A program made the position numbers and the translations under genes. Source: Phreatobacter sp. (lineage in GTDB: Bacteria > Pseudomonadota > Alphaproteobacteria > Rhizobiales > Phreatobacteraceae). Taken from it: DNA of 64,000 bases. The notes under the pieces were generated by a model. It had not been told where the DNA came from. It made no database searches and saw only the letters and a list, made by a program, of their open reading frames with translations. The stretch's first letter is position 1. Each line of letters starts with the position of its first letter. This document shows, in pieces, positions 9,877-18,008 of the stretch. The stretch spans positions 78,217 through 142,216 of the forward strand of contig NZ_JAPZTZ010000008.1 of assembly GCF_027532945.1 (NCBI RefSeq), written 5' to 3'.

Positions 9877-10644
9877 TCACCTCCGGTTGACCGCCATCTC
9901 CCCGAGCACGGCCTCGAGCGAGCCCATGTAGTGGGCCATCATTACCGAGAGGACGAGGAGGAGGATGAGGAAGCCGACGCCGATGGTGACCGGCATGGCG
10001 ATGAAGAAGACCTGCATCTGCGGCATCAGCTTCGACAGCACGCCGAGGCCGATGTTGAAGACCAGCGCGAAGACTAGGAACGGCGCCGAGAGCTGGATGG
10101 CGATGACGAAGGCCTTGGCCATGACCATGGTCAGGAACTGCGCCGCATCGCCCGAGGCCGGCAGCACGCCGGGCCGGATGATGGTGAAACTGTCTGAGAT
10201 GGCGGCGATGACGAGGTGGTGCAGGTCGGTCGAGAAGACCAGCGCCACGCCGACCAGCGACAGGAACGTGCCGATGACGGCGCCCTGCTGGCCCTGGGTG
10301 GGGTCCACCTGCATGGCAAATCCGATGCCCATGGCCTGGGCGATGACGACGCCGGCCGTGAGCAGCGCCGAGACCGCGATGCGGCCGGCCATCCCCAGCG
10401 TGAAGCCGACCGCGATCTCCATCAAAAGCACCATGAAGACGCCCGCGGGGCGCCCAAGGTCGATCTCGTAGAGCGGCCGGTGGAGAGGAAACAGCACGAG
10501 AGTGAGAAGCAGGGCAACGCCGAGGCGCACGCGCACCGGCAGCGACCGTTCGCCGAGCCCCGGCATCAGCGCCATCATCGTCCCGACCCGCGCGAAGACG
10601 AGCAGGAAGACGACGATCATCTCGGGCGAGATCGGCAGGGTCAC
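9877..10644 (-). CDS. fliR: Flagellar export gate protein FliR
   Basis: Polytopic component of the FliPQR export gate. The 255 residues include about five to six hydrophobic helices, beginning with EMIVVFLLVFARVGTMMALM and ending LLLVLSVMMAHYMGSLEAVL, typical of the family. The start is GTG at 10644 with GGAGGGG 8 bases upstream. The gene sits between fliQ and flhB with four bases before the flhB start, supporting a single operon. FliP, the third gate subunit, is encoded on the other strand at 13494-14267. Confidence 0.95.
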   Translation of the reverse strand: MTLPISPEMIVVFLLVFARVGTMMALMPGLGERSLPVRVRLGVALLLTLVLFPLHRPLYEIDLGRPAGVFMVLLMEIAVGFTLGMAGRIAVSALLTAGVVIAQAMGIGFAMQVDPTQGQQGAVIGTFLSLVGVALVFSTDLHHLVIAAISDSFTIIRPGVLPASGDAAQFLTMVMAKAFVIAIQLSAPFLVFALVFNIGLGVLSKLMPQMQVFFIAMPVTIGVGFLILLLVLSVMMAHYMGSLEAVLGEMAVNRR

Positions 10645-10711
10645 GGGGATCGCCCCTCCTGGAGCGGCCGGTCGCGTCCGCTCGGTGCGGACACGCCGGA
10701 TCCAAGCTGAT

Positions 10712-10978
10712 TCACCCGCCGGAGACCACCTTCGCCATGATGCGCGCGGTAATGCTGTTCATCATGTCGCCCATGAACGGCAGGGCGATGATCATCGTGG
10801 CGAAGATGGCAAGGATCTTCGGGACGAAGACCAGCGTCTGCTCCTGGATCTGGGTCAGCGCCTGGATGAGCGAGACAATCACGCCGACCACGAGGCCGAC
10901 GACCATGAGCGGCGCGGAGACCAGGATCACGGTGAGGATGCCGTCGCGGGCGATGTCGAGAATGTCGGCCGGGTTCAT
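10712..10978 (-). CDS. fliQ: Flagellar export gate protein FliQ
   Basis: An 88-residue two-helix membrane protein of the FliPQR gate, with family-typical segments LVVGVIVSLIQALTQIQEQT and PKILAIFATMI. The length is exactly as expected. It starts 9 bases after the fliE stop and is followed by fliR, in the conserved fliE-fliQ-fliR order. Confidence 0.95.
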   Translation of the reverse strand: MNPADILDIARDGILTVILVSAPLMVVGLVVGVIVSLIQALTQIQEQTLVFVPKILAIFATMIIALPFMGDMMNSITARIMAKVVSGG

Positions 10979-10987
10979 CGATCTCTC

Positions 10988-11296
10988 CTAGATCTGCATC
11001 CGCATGATTTCGTCATAGGCCTGCACGACCTTGTCGCGCACCGAGACCAGCGCCTCGACGGCGACCTCGGTCTCGGCGACGGCAGTGACCACGTCGATGA
11101 GGTCGGCGCGGCCGGCGGCCATGGCGGCGGTGCGCTGGTCGGTCTGGCGCGCCGTCTGGTCGAGGTTCTGCACGGCGCCCCTCAGAAGGTCGCCGAAGCT
11201 GCCGCCCTGGCCCGTCGGACGCGTCGCGGCAGTGTTGGGGGCGAAGAGCCTGGCGGCTGTCGCATAGGCATTGGCGGCAATCGAGGAGGATGACAT
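10988..11296 (-). CDS. fliE: Flagellar hook-basal body protein FliE
   Basis: A 102-residue protein that joins the MS ring to the proximal rod and is the first rod substrate exported. The C-terminal amphipathic part (VTAVAETEVAVEALVSVRDK then VVQAYDEIMRMQI) matches FliE. The N-terminal ~30 residues are Ala/Thr-rich and variable, as usual. It begins 4 bases after flgC ends, in the same operon. Confidence 0.93.
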   Translation of the reverse strand: MSSSSIAANAYATAARLFAPNTAATRPTGQGGSFGDLLRGAVQNLDQTARQTDQRTAAMAAGRADLIDVVTAVAETEVAVEALVSVRDKVVQAYDEIMRMQI

Positions 11297-11300
11297 GGCC

Positions 11301-11717
11301 TTACGACCTCAGGAGTTCGATCGTGCGCTGGATCATGCGCCGGGTGGAGGTGACGACGTTAAGGTTGGCCTCGTAGCTGCGCTGGGCCTCACGCAGGTCC
11401 ATGCTCTCCACCAGAGAATTGACGTTCGGCACCTTGACGTAGCCGCGCGGGTCGGCGGCGGGGTGGTTGGGGTCGTAGCGGGTGCGGAACTCGCTCTGGT
11501 CCTGCCGCACCGGGCCGAGCTGGACGGTGGTCGCCTGCAGCTCGCGGTCGAAGGTGGTGCGGAAGGTCGGAATCTTGCGGCGATAGGGGTCGCCGCCCGC
11601 CGTCGCGGCGGTCGAATTGGCGTTGGCGATATTCTCCGCCGAGACGCGCATGCGCCCGGCCTGGGCCCGCATGCCGCCGGCGGCGATGCGGATCGACTTG
11701 AGGAAATCCTCGGACAT
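11301..11717 (-). CDS. flgC: Flagellar proximal rod protein FlgC
   Basis: A 138-residue proximal rod protein. The N-terminal signature is SIRIAAGGMRAQAGRMRVSA followed by ENIANANST. The C-terminal signature is DLREAQRSYEANLNVVTSTR followed by RMIQRTIELLRS. The reading frame extends upstream into flgB, but the ATG at 11717 gives the normal FlgC N-terminus and follows the flgB stop by 11 bases. Confidence 0.95.
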   Translation of the reverse strand: MSEDFLKSIRIAAGGMRAQAGRMRVSAENIANANSTAATAGGDPYRRKIPTFRTTFDRELQATTVQLGPVRQDQSEFRTRYDPNHPAADPRGYVKVPNVNSLVESMDLREAQRSYEANLNVVTSTRRMIQRTIELLRS

Positions 11718-11728
11718 GCGTCGTCTCC

Positions 11729-12163
11729 TCAGGCTTTCTTGCCGATTGCGATGCGGACCAGGCCAAGCGAGCGCTGGTAGAGGCCTGCGACGGCCTGGTA
11801 GTCCATCTGGTTCTGCGCCACCTTGAGCATCTCGTCCTCGAGGTTCACGCGGTTGCCGTCCGGGGTCGCGACGAGGCCGGTGTTGCGGCGGACATCGAAG
11901 CGATTCTGCACGGTGGAGCCAGTCGCCCCGATATGACCGGGATCGGTGCGAACCGGCCCGACGCCCGTGCTGGCGCCGGCGGAGGCTGCGGCGCGTGGCC
12001 CGCCCCGCAGCATGGAATCGAAGTTCGGGGGGGCGAGATCGCGCGCCCGGTAGCCCGGGGTCTCGGAATTGGCGACATTCTCGGCCAGCAGCTTCTGCCG
12101 GTCCTGGTGCCACCGCATCCGGTTGCGGAGCATGGAGAAGATCGGCACGTCGCTGGTGGCCAT
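11729..12163 (-). CDS. flgB: Flagellar proximal rod protein FlgB
   Basis: A 144-residue proximal rod protein and first gene of the minus-strand export/rod operon. The N-terminal rod signature is RQKLLAENVANSETPGYRAR; the C-terminal half, MLKVAQNQMDYQAVAGLYQR, also matches. An ATG at 12196 would add 11 residues; the MATSDVPIF start at 12163 fits the family better. A perfect CtrA-type box lies 52 bp upstream (12215-12229), and a FlbD-like palindrome lies further up at 12288-12302. Confidence 0.94.
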   Translation of the reverse strand: MATSDVPIFSMLRNRMRWHQDRQKLLAENVANSETPGYRARDLAPPNFDSMLRGGPRAAASAGASTGVGPVRTDPGHIGATGSTVQNRFDVRRNTGLVATPDGNRVNLEDEMLKVAQNQMDYQAVAGLYQRSLGLVRIAIGKKA

Positions 12164-12214
12164 GGCAGCCGATGTCCCCGCCCCTGTGGTAGGCAAAGGA
12201 TGCCCAGCACATGG

Positions 12215-12229
12215 TTAACGACCGGTTAA
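12215..12229. promoter_or_regulatory. CtrA-type box (TTAA-N7-TTAA), flgB/fliO region
   Basis: The sequence TTAACGACCGGTTAA is a perfect match to the TTAA-N7-TTAA consensus bound by the response regulator CtrA in alphaproteobacteria. A third TTAA follows at 12233-12236 and a TTAACCAT half-site at 12264-12271. It is 52 bp upstream of flgB (minus) and 150 bp upstream of fliO (plus), so flgB is the likelier target. Binding is inferred from the motif only. Confidence 0.7.
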
Positions 12230-12287
12230 CCGTTAAGGGACTTTCAACCTCTGGCCGGGCGGGTTAACCATCCGGCGAGGTCGAGAT

Positions 12288-12302
12288 CGGCAAGCCTTGC
12301 CG
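12288..12302. promoter_or_regulatory. FlbD/ftr-like palindrome, flgB/fliO region
   Basis: CGGCAA-GCC-TTGCCG, perfect six-base arms around three bases. It is one of five such elements in the window, all at flagellar promoters, and resembles the ftr enhancer bound by FlbD in Caulobacter. It lies 76 bp upstream of fliO and 125 bp upstream of flgB. No consensus sigma-54 element with correct spacing was found on either side, so it may act here as a repressor site on early genes. Confidence 0.6.
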
Positions 12303-12377
12303 GGTCTGTTAACCTCAACATAGTTTTAAGGCCTGCCTTCGGGGGCGGGCGTCGGGAATGCCACGGGATCGGTCTCG

Positions 12378-13349
12378 ATGAATTACATCAGCAATCTGCT
12401 CGGCCCGAACGCGCCGCTGGCCGCGACGTTCATCGTCGCCTTCGCCGCTGTTCTGGTGCTGATCGGACTGACGGCGTGGATCTTCCGTATCGTCCGCGGC
12501 CGTGGCCTCGGCATCGGCTCGGGCGGCCGTGGCCGCCAGCCGCGCCTCGCCGTGCTCGACTATGCGGACGTCGACCAGCGCCGGAAGCTCGTGCTGATCC
12601 GCCGCGACAATGTGGAGCATCTCCTGCTGCTCGGCGGGCCGACCGATGTCGTGGTCGAGACCTCCATCGTCCGTGGCGCACCGGTGCAGGCCGCCGCCCT
12701 GCGCGAGGTCGCGGCGGCGCAGGCCCCCGTCTATGTCGAGCCCGATCCGCCCATGCCGGCGCAGCGCGCCTCCCTGCGCGAGGCGGCGCGTCAGGCGGCC
12801 GGCGAGCTGCCGGCCCCCGCCCCGGCCATGCGCCCCGAAACCTCGCTGCGGATGCCCGAACCGGCCCGCCCCGCGCCGCAGCCCGCGCCGCAGCAGACCC
12901 TGCGGCCCGAGCCGACGCGCGCTCCGCCCCCGCCGCCTCCGGTGGCCCGGCCTGAGCCGCCTCGCCCGGACATCGCGCGCCCCGAGGTCGCCCGTCCGGA
13001 GGTGCCGAAGATCACCCCGGTGGTCACGCAACCCGTGCGGCCGGCAACGCCCACTCCGCCGCCCGCCCGTCCGGCGAGCCCGGCGTCTGCCGGCGCTGCC
13101 GTCCCAGACGATGTCGCTGCCCGTCTCGAGGCAGCGCTGAAGAAGCCGATCGGCGCGGCGCCCGCCGCCGTGGCGCCTGCCCCCGTCCGCCCCGCGACCC
13201 CGCCCGCTCCGGCACCGCGGCCGGCCATGACCCAGGCCCCCGCCACGGCACCCAAGAGCCTGTCGCCCGACGAGAAGTCGGTCTTCGACAGCCTCGAGGA
13301 AGAAATGGCCGCCCTGCTCGGCCGCGGTCCGACGCCGCCCAAGGGCTGA
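12378..13349 (+). CDS. fliO: Flagellar biosynthesis protein FliO, long proline-rich form
   Basis: The N-terminal ~95 residues are FliO-like: one membrane helix (PLAATFIVAFAAVLVLIGLT), then a basic stretch, then the small FliO domain (QPRLAVLDYADVDQRRKLVL, IRRDNVEHLLLLGGPTDVVV). FliO helps assemble the FliP ring of the export gate. Residues ~110-290 form a very Pro/Ala/Arg-rich region, and the final ~30 residues (LSPDEKSVFDSLEEEMAALL) look like a short helix. At 323 residues it is more than twice the classical FliO length. It precedes fliP, but a hairpin with a T tract stands between them. Confidence 0.82.
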   Translation: MNYISNLLGPNAPLAATFIVAFAAVLVLIGLTAWIFRIVRGRGLGIGSGGRGRQPRLAVLDYADVDQRRKLVLIRRDNVEHLLLLGGPTDVVVETSIVRGAPVQAAALREVAAAQAPVYVEPDPPMPAQRASLREAARQAAGELPAPAPAMRPETSLRMPEPARPAPQPAPQQTLRPEPTRAPPPPPPVARPEPPRPDIARPEVARPEVPKITPVVTQPVRPATPTPPPARPASPASAGAAVPDDVAARLEAALKKPIGAAPAAVAPAPVRPATPPAPAPRPAMTQAPATAPKSLSPDEKSVFDSLEEEMAALLGRGPTPPKG

Positions 13350-13375
13350 AACCCGCCACCCCGCAGATGACGCGA

Positions 13376-13400
13376 GGGCTCCCCACCGGGAGCCCTTTGT
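13376..13400 (+). terminator. Rho-independent terminator after fliO
   Basis: Perfect 8-bp stem GGGCTCCC / GGGAGCCC with loop CACC, followed by TTTGT. It sits 27 bp after fliO and 94 bp before fliP, so the two may not always be co-transcribed. Confidence 0.65.
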
Positions 13401-13493
13401 CGTTCCGCGACCTGCCGCCGCGTCCCCGTCCACAGGCCCGCCCGCCGCGAACTGCTACACTCCGGAGACGATTCGCCCCGGTGCAGGACGGCC

Positions 13494-14267
13494 ATGGCCG
13501 CTGAGACCCCTCATCGCAGGACCGACGCCCGGCGGGCCCGCCGGATGGCCGGCCTCGCCCTGCTCGCCGCAGCCACGCTCGCCACCGGGCCGGCCGCCGC
13601 CCAGGACATCTCGATCAATCTCGGCCAGGGCGCCGGCGTGAACGAGCGCGTCATCCAGCTCATCGCGCTCATCACCGTCCTGTCGGTGGCGCCGTCCATT
13701 CTCATCATGGTGACGAGCTTCGTGCGCATCGCCGTGGTGCTGTCGCTGCTGCGCACCGCCATCGGCACCATGACCGCGCCCCCCAACGCCGTCATCGTCG
13801 GACTGTCGCTGTTCCTCACCGGCTTCGTCATGGCGCCGACGCTGCAGCAGAGCTACGACCTCGGTATCCGCCCGCTGATCGAGAACCAGATCGATGCGCC
13901 GCAGGCCTTCGAGCGCGCCTCGGGCCCCTTCCGCGATTTCATGCTGAAGCACGTCCGGGAGAAGGATCTCGCCCTGTTCCAGGAGCTCTCGCGCGAAGCC
14001 ATCCCGGCGACGCCGCAGGAAGTGTCCTTCCGCGTCCTCGTGCCTGCCTTCATGATCTCCGAGCTGCGCCGCGCCTTCGAGATCGCCTTCCTGCTCTTCG
14101 TGCCCTTCCTGGTGATCGACCTCGTCGTCGCCTCGGTGCTCATGTCGATGGGCATGATGATGCTGCCACCGGTGACGGTGTCCCTGCCCTTCAAGCTGAT
14201 CTTCTTCGTCCTCGTCGACGGCTGGAACCTGGTCGCCGGCAGCCTGGTGCGAAGTTTCGGGCCGTAA
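13494..14267 (+). CDS. fliP: Flagellar export gate protein FliP
   Basis: Core pore-forming subunit of the FliPQR gate. A cleavable signal-like N-terminus (LLAAATLATGPAAAQ), typical of FliP, is followed by the family signatures ILIMVTSFVRIAVVLSLLRT, FMISELRRAFEIAFLLFVPF and VIDLVVASVLMSMGMMMLPP. At 257 residues it is full length. An internal ATG at 13545 would shorten the N-terminus while keeping the signal peptide. It converges on the large TPR gene with 9 bases between. Confidence 0.96.
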   Translation: MAAETPHRRTDARRARRMAGLALLAAATLATGPAAAQDISINLGQGAGVNERVIQLIALITVLSVAPSILIMVTSFVRIAVVLSLLRTAIGTMTAPPNAVIVGLSLFLTGFVMAPTLQQSYDLGIRPLIENQIDAPQAFERASGPFRDFMLKHVREKDLALFQELSREAIPATPQEVSFRVLVPAFMISELRRAFEIAFLLFVPFLVIDLVVASVLMSMGMMMLPPVTVSLPFKLIFFVLVDGWNLVAGSLVRSFGP

Positions 14268-14276
14268 GGCGACGCC

Positions 14277-17200
14277 TCAGCCCGGCCGTTGCCCGCCGCC
14301 AGTGCCAGACTGCTGCTGCGGCGTCGAGGCGGTGGGCTGCGAGGCCCCCGGCGTCTCGGTCGGATAGCGCTCCCGGTAGTTCTTGAGGAAGGCGTCGAGC
14401 GTGTCACGGTCGGCGATGGACTTGGCGATCTCGCGATATTCCACACCGCGCGCCTCGATCGGCGAGGTCACGACGTCGAAGGCGCGCTCGTCGGGGGTGC
14501 CGCGCATGGCCGCACGGTAACGGCCGCGCAGACGGTCGAGGCCGAGCGTGTCGTCCACCAGCGCATAGCCGATGGCGGCGCGCAGGATGTGGCGACGCTC
14601 ATCGTCGCCGAGAGCACCGGCGCTGCGGGAGGCGACCCAGCGCTCGCTTTGCTCGGCCGATTCGCGATGGCGCTGGGCCCCCCACAGGATGTCGGCGCGC
14701 AGCATCTCCGCCTCGGGCGTGCGGATCCCCCCGATCATCTCCATCGCCTGTTCGGGGCGGTTCATGTCGGCATGGGCGCGGGCTTCGAGCAGGTAGCGCT
14801 GGTTGCGCAGCTCCTCGGGCAATTCGGACAGGCGCGTCGTGCGCAGCACCTGCAGCGCCGCGGCCGGCTTGCGGTTCATCAGGTGGACGAGCGCGAGGCG
14901 CGCGGCGACCTGCGAGCGGGCCGCTCCGGTCAGGCGCCGGTCGATCTGGTGTTGCAGCAGCGAGGCCGCCTGGTCGAGCAGGTCCATGCCGGCGAGCCGG
15001 TCGGCGAGGCGGCGGATGATCTCGTCGCCGCGGCGGCCCTGCGGGGTCATGTCGCGGAAATCGTAGTACAGCGCCAGGGCGTCGACCGCCTTCATCTGGT
15101 CGGCGCTGCCCTCGAGGAACAGCCGCTCGAAATGGCGGGCGACGTCGTCCTGCATGCCGCGCACCGATTCCGAGCGCGGATGGACGCGCATGGCCAGGCG
15201 CATCGTGGTGAAAGCGTCGCGGAACTGGCCCTGGTCGGCATAGAGCTTGGCGAGGAGGGCGAGCGTGCGCGCCTCGATGTCGTCGCCGCGCCAGGCATAG
15301 CTCTGCGCCTCAAGCTCCTCGATCGCCGCCTTGCGGTCGACATCGCCCAGCTTGTGCCGCACCGCGAGGTGACGCTGGTCGGCATCGGCACGCGAGGGCA
15401 GGTCCGGGCCGTTGGCAGCAAGGGAATAGGCGATGAGCGCGTCGCGTTCCTGGCCCTTGGCCTCGAGGAGCCGCCCCCGCAGCAGGGCGAATTGCTGCTC
15501 GGCCTCCGGCGGCACGCCGATCTCCTGGAGTTCGGCGAGGTGCTTGTCGGCCCGGTCCACCGAGCCGGCGTCCAGCGCCGCCGAGACGGCGCGGGTGAGG
15601 ACGGCGCGGGCGAGTGGGTTCGGCAGCGTCGCCGGCGAGACATCGGCCGCCTCGAAGGTCTCGTGCGCCTCCTTCGACCGTCCATCCATGGCGAGCGCCG
15701 TGGCGCGCCACATGGCGATGTCCGGCGCCGCCGACATGGCGGGATGGGAGAACTCACGCAGCGCATCGGTCGGGCGATGCATCATGATGGCGACGACGCC
15801 CCGCAGGCCCTGGATGGTGCCGTCCTCGGCGATGCGGCGGTCCTGGCGGACGATGGCGTCGAGCACCGACTTGGCCTCGGCCCAGCGCTGCTGCGCCATG
15901 TAGAAGCGCACGAGCTCCAGACGCCTGGCGGTGCGATGGGTCTCGTGGACCGCGGCGGCATTGGCAAGGAGGTCACTCTCGCGGTCGCGGAAGGCGGCGC
16001 GCTCGTCGGCGGCCCACAATTCGAGATCGAAGGCGATGGTGCGCGGACGGCGGACCATCCGCTGGACGGAGGGTGGGCGTGCGAGGCCGGCGCTCAGCTG
16101 CAGGCCGAAGGGGCGGCCGATCGCGACGCTGTCGCCGGAAATGGTCACCTGCAGGTCGTCGGCAATGGGCTGGACGACGAGGCCGTGACTGCCGGCCAGC
16201 GCCGAGAACTCGACGAAGTCGCGCTGCTGGACGAAGGAGCGGGCCGGCCCTGCGCCGGTGACGACGAGCAGGGTGTCACCCGCCAGCGGATCGGTGAGGC
16301 GGTGGACCGAGCCGGCATTGGGGAAGTCGACGGTGGCGATGAGGCGATCACCCTGGTCGCTGGCGCGCGTCAGGTGCACCGGCCGCGGCGGTTCGAGGAC
16401 CGTATCGGCAAGGGTGATGATCCAGGCGAGTCCGTCGCGCCCGGCCGAGGCGAGGCTCGCGCGCTCCAGGCCGATGCGCACCGCGATGCCGGAACGCGAG
16501 CGCGAGGCATCGACCGACGAGAAGCTTCCCGCGGCCTCCGCCTGCAAGCCGGCGAGCGCCACGTCCTCCAGCGTGTCGAAGACCAGCCACAGCGTGTCGC
16601 CGCGCTGGAACACGGCGCCGGGCGTCTCCTTGGTGAAGGGCACGAGGATGCGGATCGTGCCACCGGCGCGGCGCGCCTGGACGGCGACCGGGCCAGCCGG
16701 ACCGGGGGCGGCAGCGGGCCGGGGCGCAGGCTCGGCAGTCTCGACCGGAGGATTGTCCGGCACAGGAGCCATCGGCCGTTCGACGGGAAGGGGCGCGGCA
16801 GCAACGGGTGCCGCGGCGGCCGGCGCTATCACCGCAGGGGCGGCGGGCGGAGCCGGCGGAGCGCTCGCGAGGCGCGGCGCAGGCGGCGGCACGGGCATCG
16901 GCATGGCCACCGGCGGCGCGGCGAGCGGCGGCGTCGGCACATTGCCGGGCAGGACCATGGCGGAGGGAGGCGCGGAGCTCGGCACGCGGGCGGCGGGAGC
17001 GGCCCGGCCGGCCGCCGTCGGCTGGCCGCCACGCATCGTCAGGTCGAGGACATAGGTTCCCTCTTCCCGGAAGGCGCGCACATCCGCCTGCGGCGACACC
17101 GCCATGCGGAACACCAGTTCATCGGCGCCGGTGTCAGCCTCCATCTCGGAGACGAAGGCGGGCAGCGCGTCGCGCACATGCTTCAGTTCGGCGGTGAAGG

Positions 17201-17900
17201 GCTTGGCGATGCGCAGCGTCAGCCTGTCGCCGGCCCGGTCGATGGCGACGCCCACCGGCTCGGGCAGCGAGAAGACGAAACGCGAGAAGGTCGGGTGATT
17301 GCCGACCCGCACGGTGACCGGCGGCAGGGCCCGCGCCACCCGCTGCGCCTCGGCAAGACGGGCGCGGCGCTCGGCATCGCGGGCACGGCGGGTGAGTTCC
17401 TCGACGATCTCGTTGGGCAGGCCCGGCGGGTTGCCACGCCAGCTGTCCGGCAGGAGGTCGACGAAGAGCCGCTCGCCGGCCTCCATGGAGTTGACGGTGA
17501 CCCGCTGCGACAGGGCGAAGCGCAGCGATTTGCCATCGGGATCGCGCCGCACGGCGGTGACGTAGTCGGCGAGCTGCGCGGTCAGCTGGTTGACCTGCAT
17601 GTCGACGGGACGGGCAAAGCTGATGACCAGCACGCCGCCCGTCACCTTCACCTCAGCGGCCAACGGCTGATCGAAGGAGAAGACGAGACGGGCATGGCCA
17701 CCGGAGGTGGAAGAGGCGACCTCAGCCTTGGCCGCGGGGGGTGTCGGAGCCGCTGGCGCGGCGGGAGCGACAGGAACCGCCGCGGGCGGGGCGGGGCGGG
17801 CGGTCTGGGCTTCGACGGCGGCGACGGAGACATGACAAAACAGGGCGGCTGTCAGGCCGGCCCGCGTCAAACGCCTTACGCACCATGCGTTCCCGTCCAT
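14277..17900 (-). CDS. Periplasmic TPR protein with N-terminal AMIN-like beta repeats, last gene of the fliLM operon
   Basis: A 1,207-residue exported protein not recognised by name. From the ATG at 17900 a signal peptide (RAGLTAALFCHVSVAAVEAQ) is followed by a Pro/Ala linker. Residues ~60-500 hold at least three beta-rich modules with an AMIN-like rhythm (HARLVFSFDQPLAAEVKV...GVLVISF; FSRFVFSLPEPVGVAIDRAG...LTLRI; GTIRILVPFTKETPGAVFQR...LWLVF), the last two separated by a ~100-residue Pro/Ala-rich region. From ~620 on the sequence is helical with TPR-like repeats (e.g. RRLELVRFYMAQQRWAEAKS, ARTLALLAKLYADQGQFRDA). It follows motE by 108 bp on the same strand, suggesting a motor or envelope scaffold role in motility; this is inference from context. 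Confidence 0.75.
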   Translation of the reverse strand: MDGNAWCVRRLTRAGLTAALFCHVSVAAVEAQTARPAPPAAVPVAPAAPAAPTPPAAKAEVASSTSGGHARLVFSFDQPLAAEVKVTGGVLVISFARPVDMQVNQLTAQLADYVTAVRRDPDGKSLRFALSQRVTVNSMEAGERLFVDLLPDSWRGNPPGLPNEIVEELTRRARDAERRARLAEAQRVARALPPVTVRVGNHPTFSRFVFSLPEPVGVAIDRAGDRLTLRIAKPFTAELKHVRDALPAFVSEMEADTGADELVFRMAVSPQADVRAFREEGTYVLDLTMRGGQPTAAGRAAPAARVPSSAPPSAMVLPGNVPTPPLAAPPVAMPMPVPPPAPRLASAPPAPPAAPAVIAPAAAAPVAAAPLPVERPMAPVPDNPPVETAEPAPRPAAAPGPAGPVAVQARRAGGTIRILVPFTKETPGAVFQRGDTLWLVFDTLEDVALAGLQAEAAGSFSSVDASRSRSGIAVRIGLERASLASAGRDGLAWIITLADTVLEPPRPVHLTRASDQGDRLIATVDFPNAGSVHRLTDPLAGDTLLVVTGAGPARSFVQQRDFVEFSALAGSHGLVVQPIADDLQVTISGDSVAIGRPFGLQLSAGLARPPSVQRMVRRPRTIAFDLELWAADERAAFRDRESDLLANAAAVHETHRTARRLELVRFYMAQQRWAEAKSVLDAIVRQDRRIAEDGTIQGLRGVVAIMMHRPTDALREFSHPAMSAAPDIAMWRATALAMDGRSKEAHETFEAADVSPATLPNPLARAVLTRAVSAALDAGSVDRADKHLAELQEIGVPPEAEQQFALLRGRLLEAKGQERDALIAYSLAANGPDLPSRADADQRHLAVRHKLGDVDRKAAIEELEAQSYAWRGDDIEARTLALLAKLYADQGQFRDAFTTMRLAMRVHPRSESVRGMQDDVARHFERLFLEGSADQMKAVDALALYYDFRDMTPQGRRGDEIIRRLADRLAGMDLLDQAASLLQHQIDRRLTGAARSQVAARLALVHLMNRKPAAALQVLRTTRLSELPEELRNQRYLLEARAHADMNRPEQAMEMIGGIRTPEAEMLRADILWGAQRHRESAEQSERWVASRSAGALGDDERRHILRAAIGYALVDDTLGLDRLRGRYRAAMRGTPDERAFDVVTSPIEARGVEYREIAKSIADRDTLDAFLKNYRERYPTETPGASQPTASTPQQQSGTGGGQRPG

Positions 17901-18008
17901 GGGATCGCCACTCGACCCTTCCGCCGGCTCCGAGGAACAGGCTTGCAGGCGCTCCATGCCCCCGCTGTCGGTGCATCATGGACAGGCGTGATTAACACCG
18001 CGTTGCGG

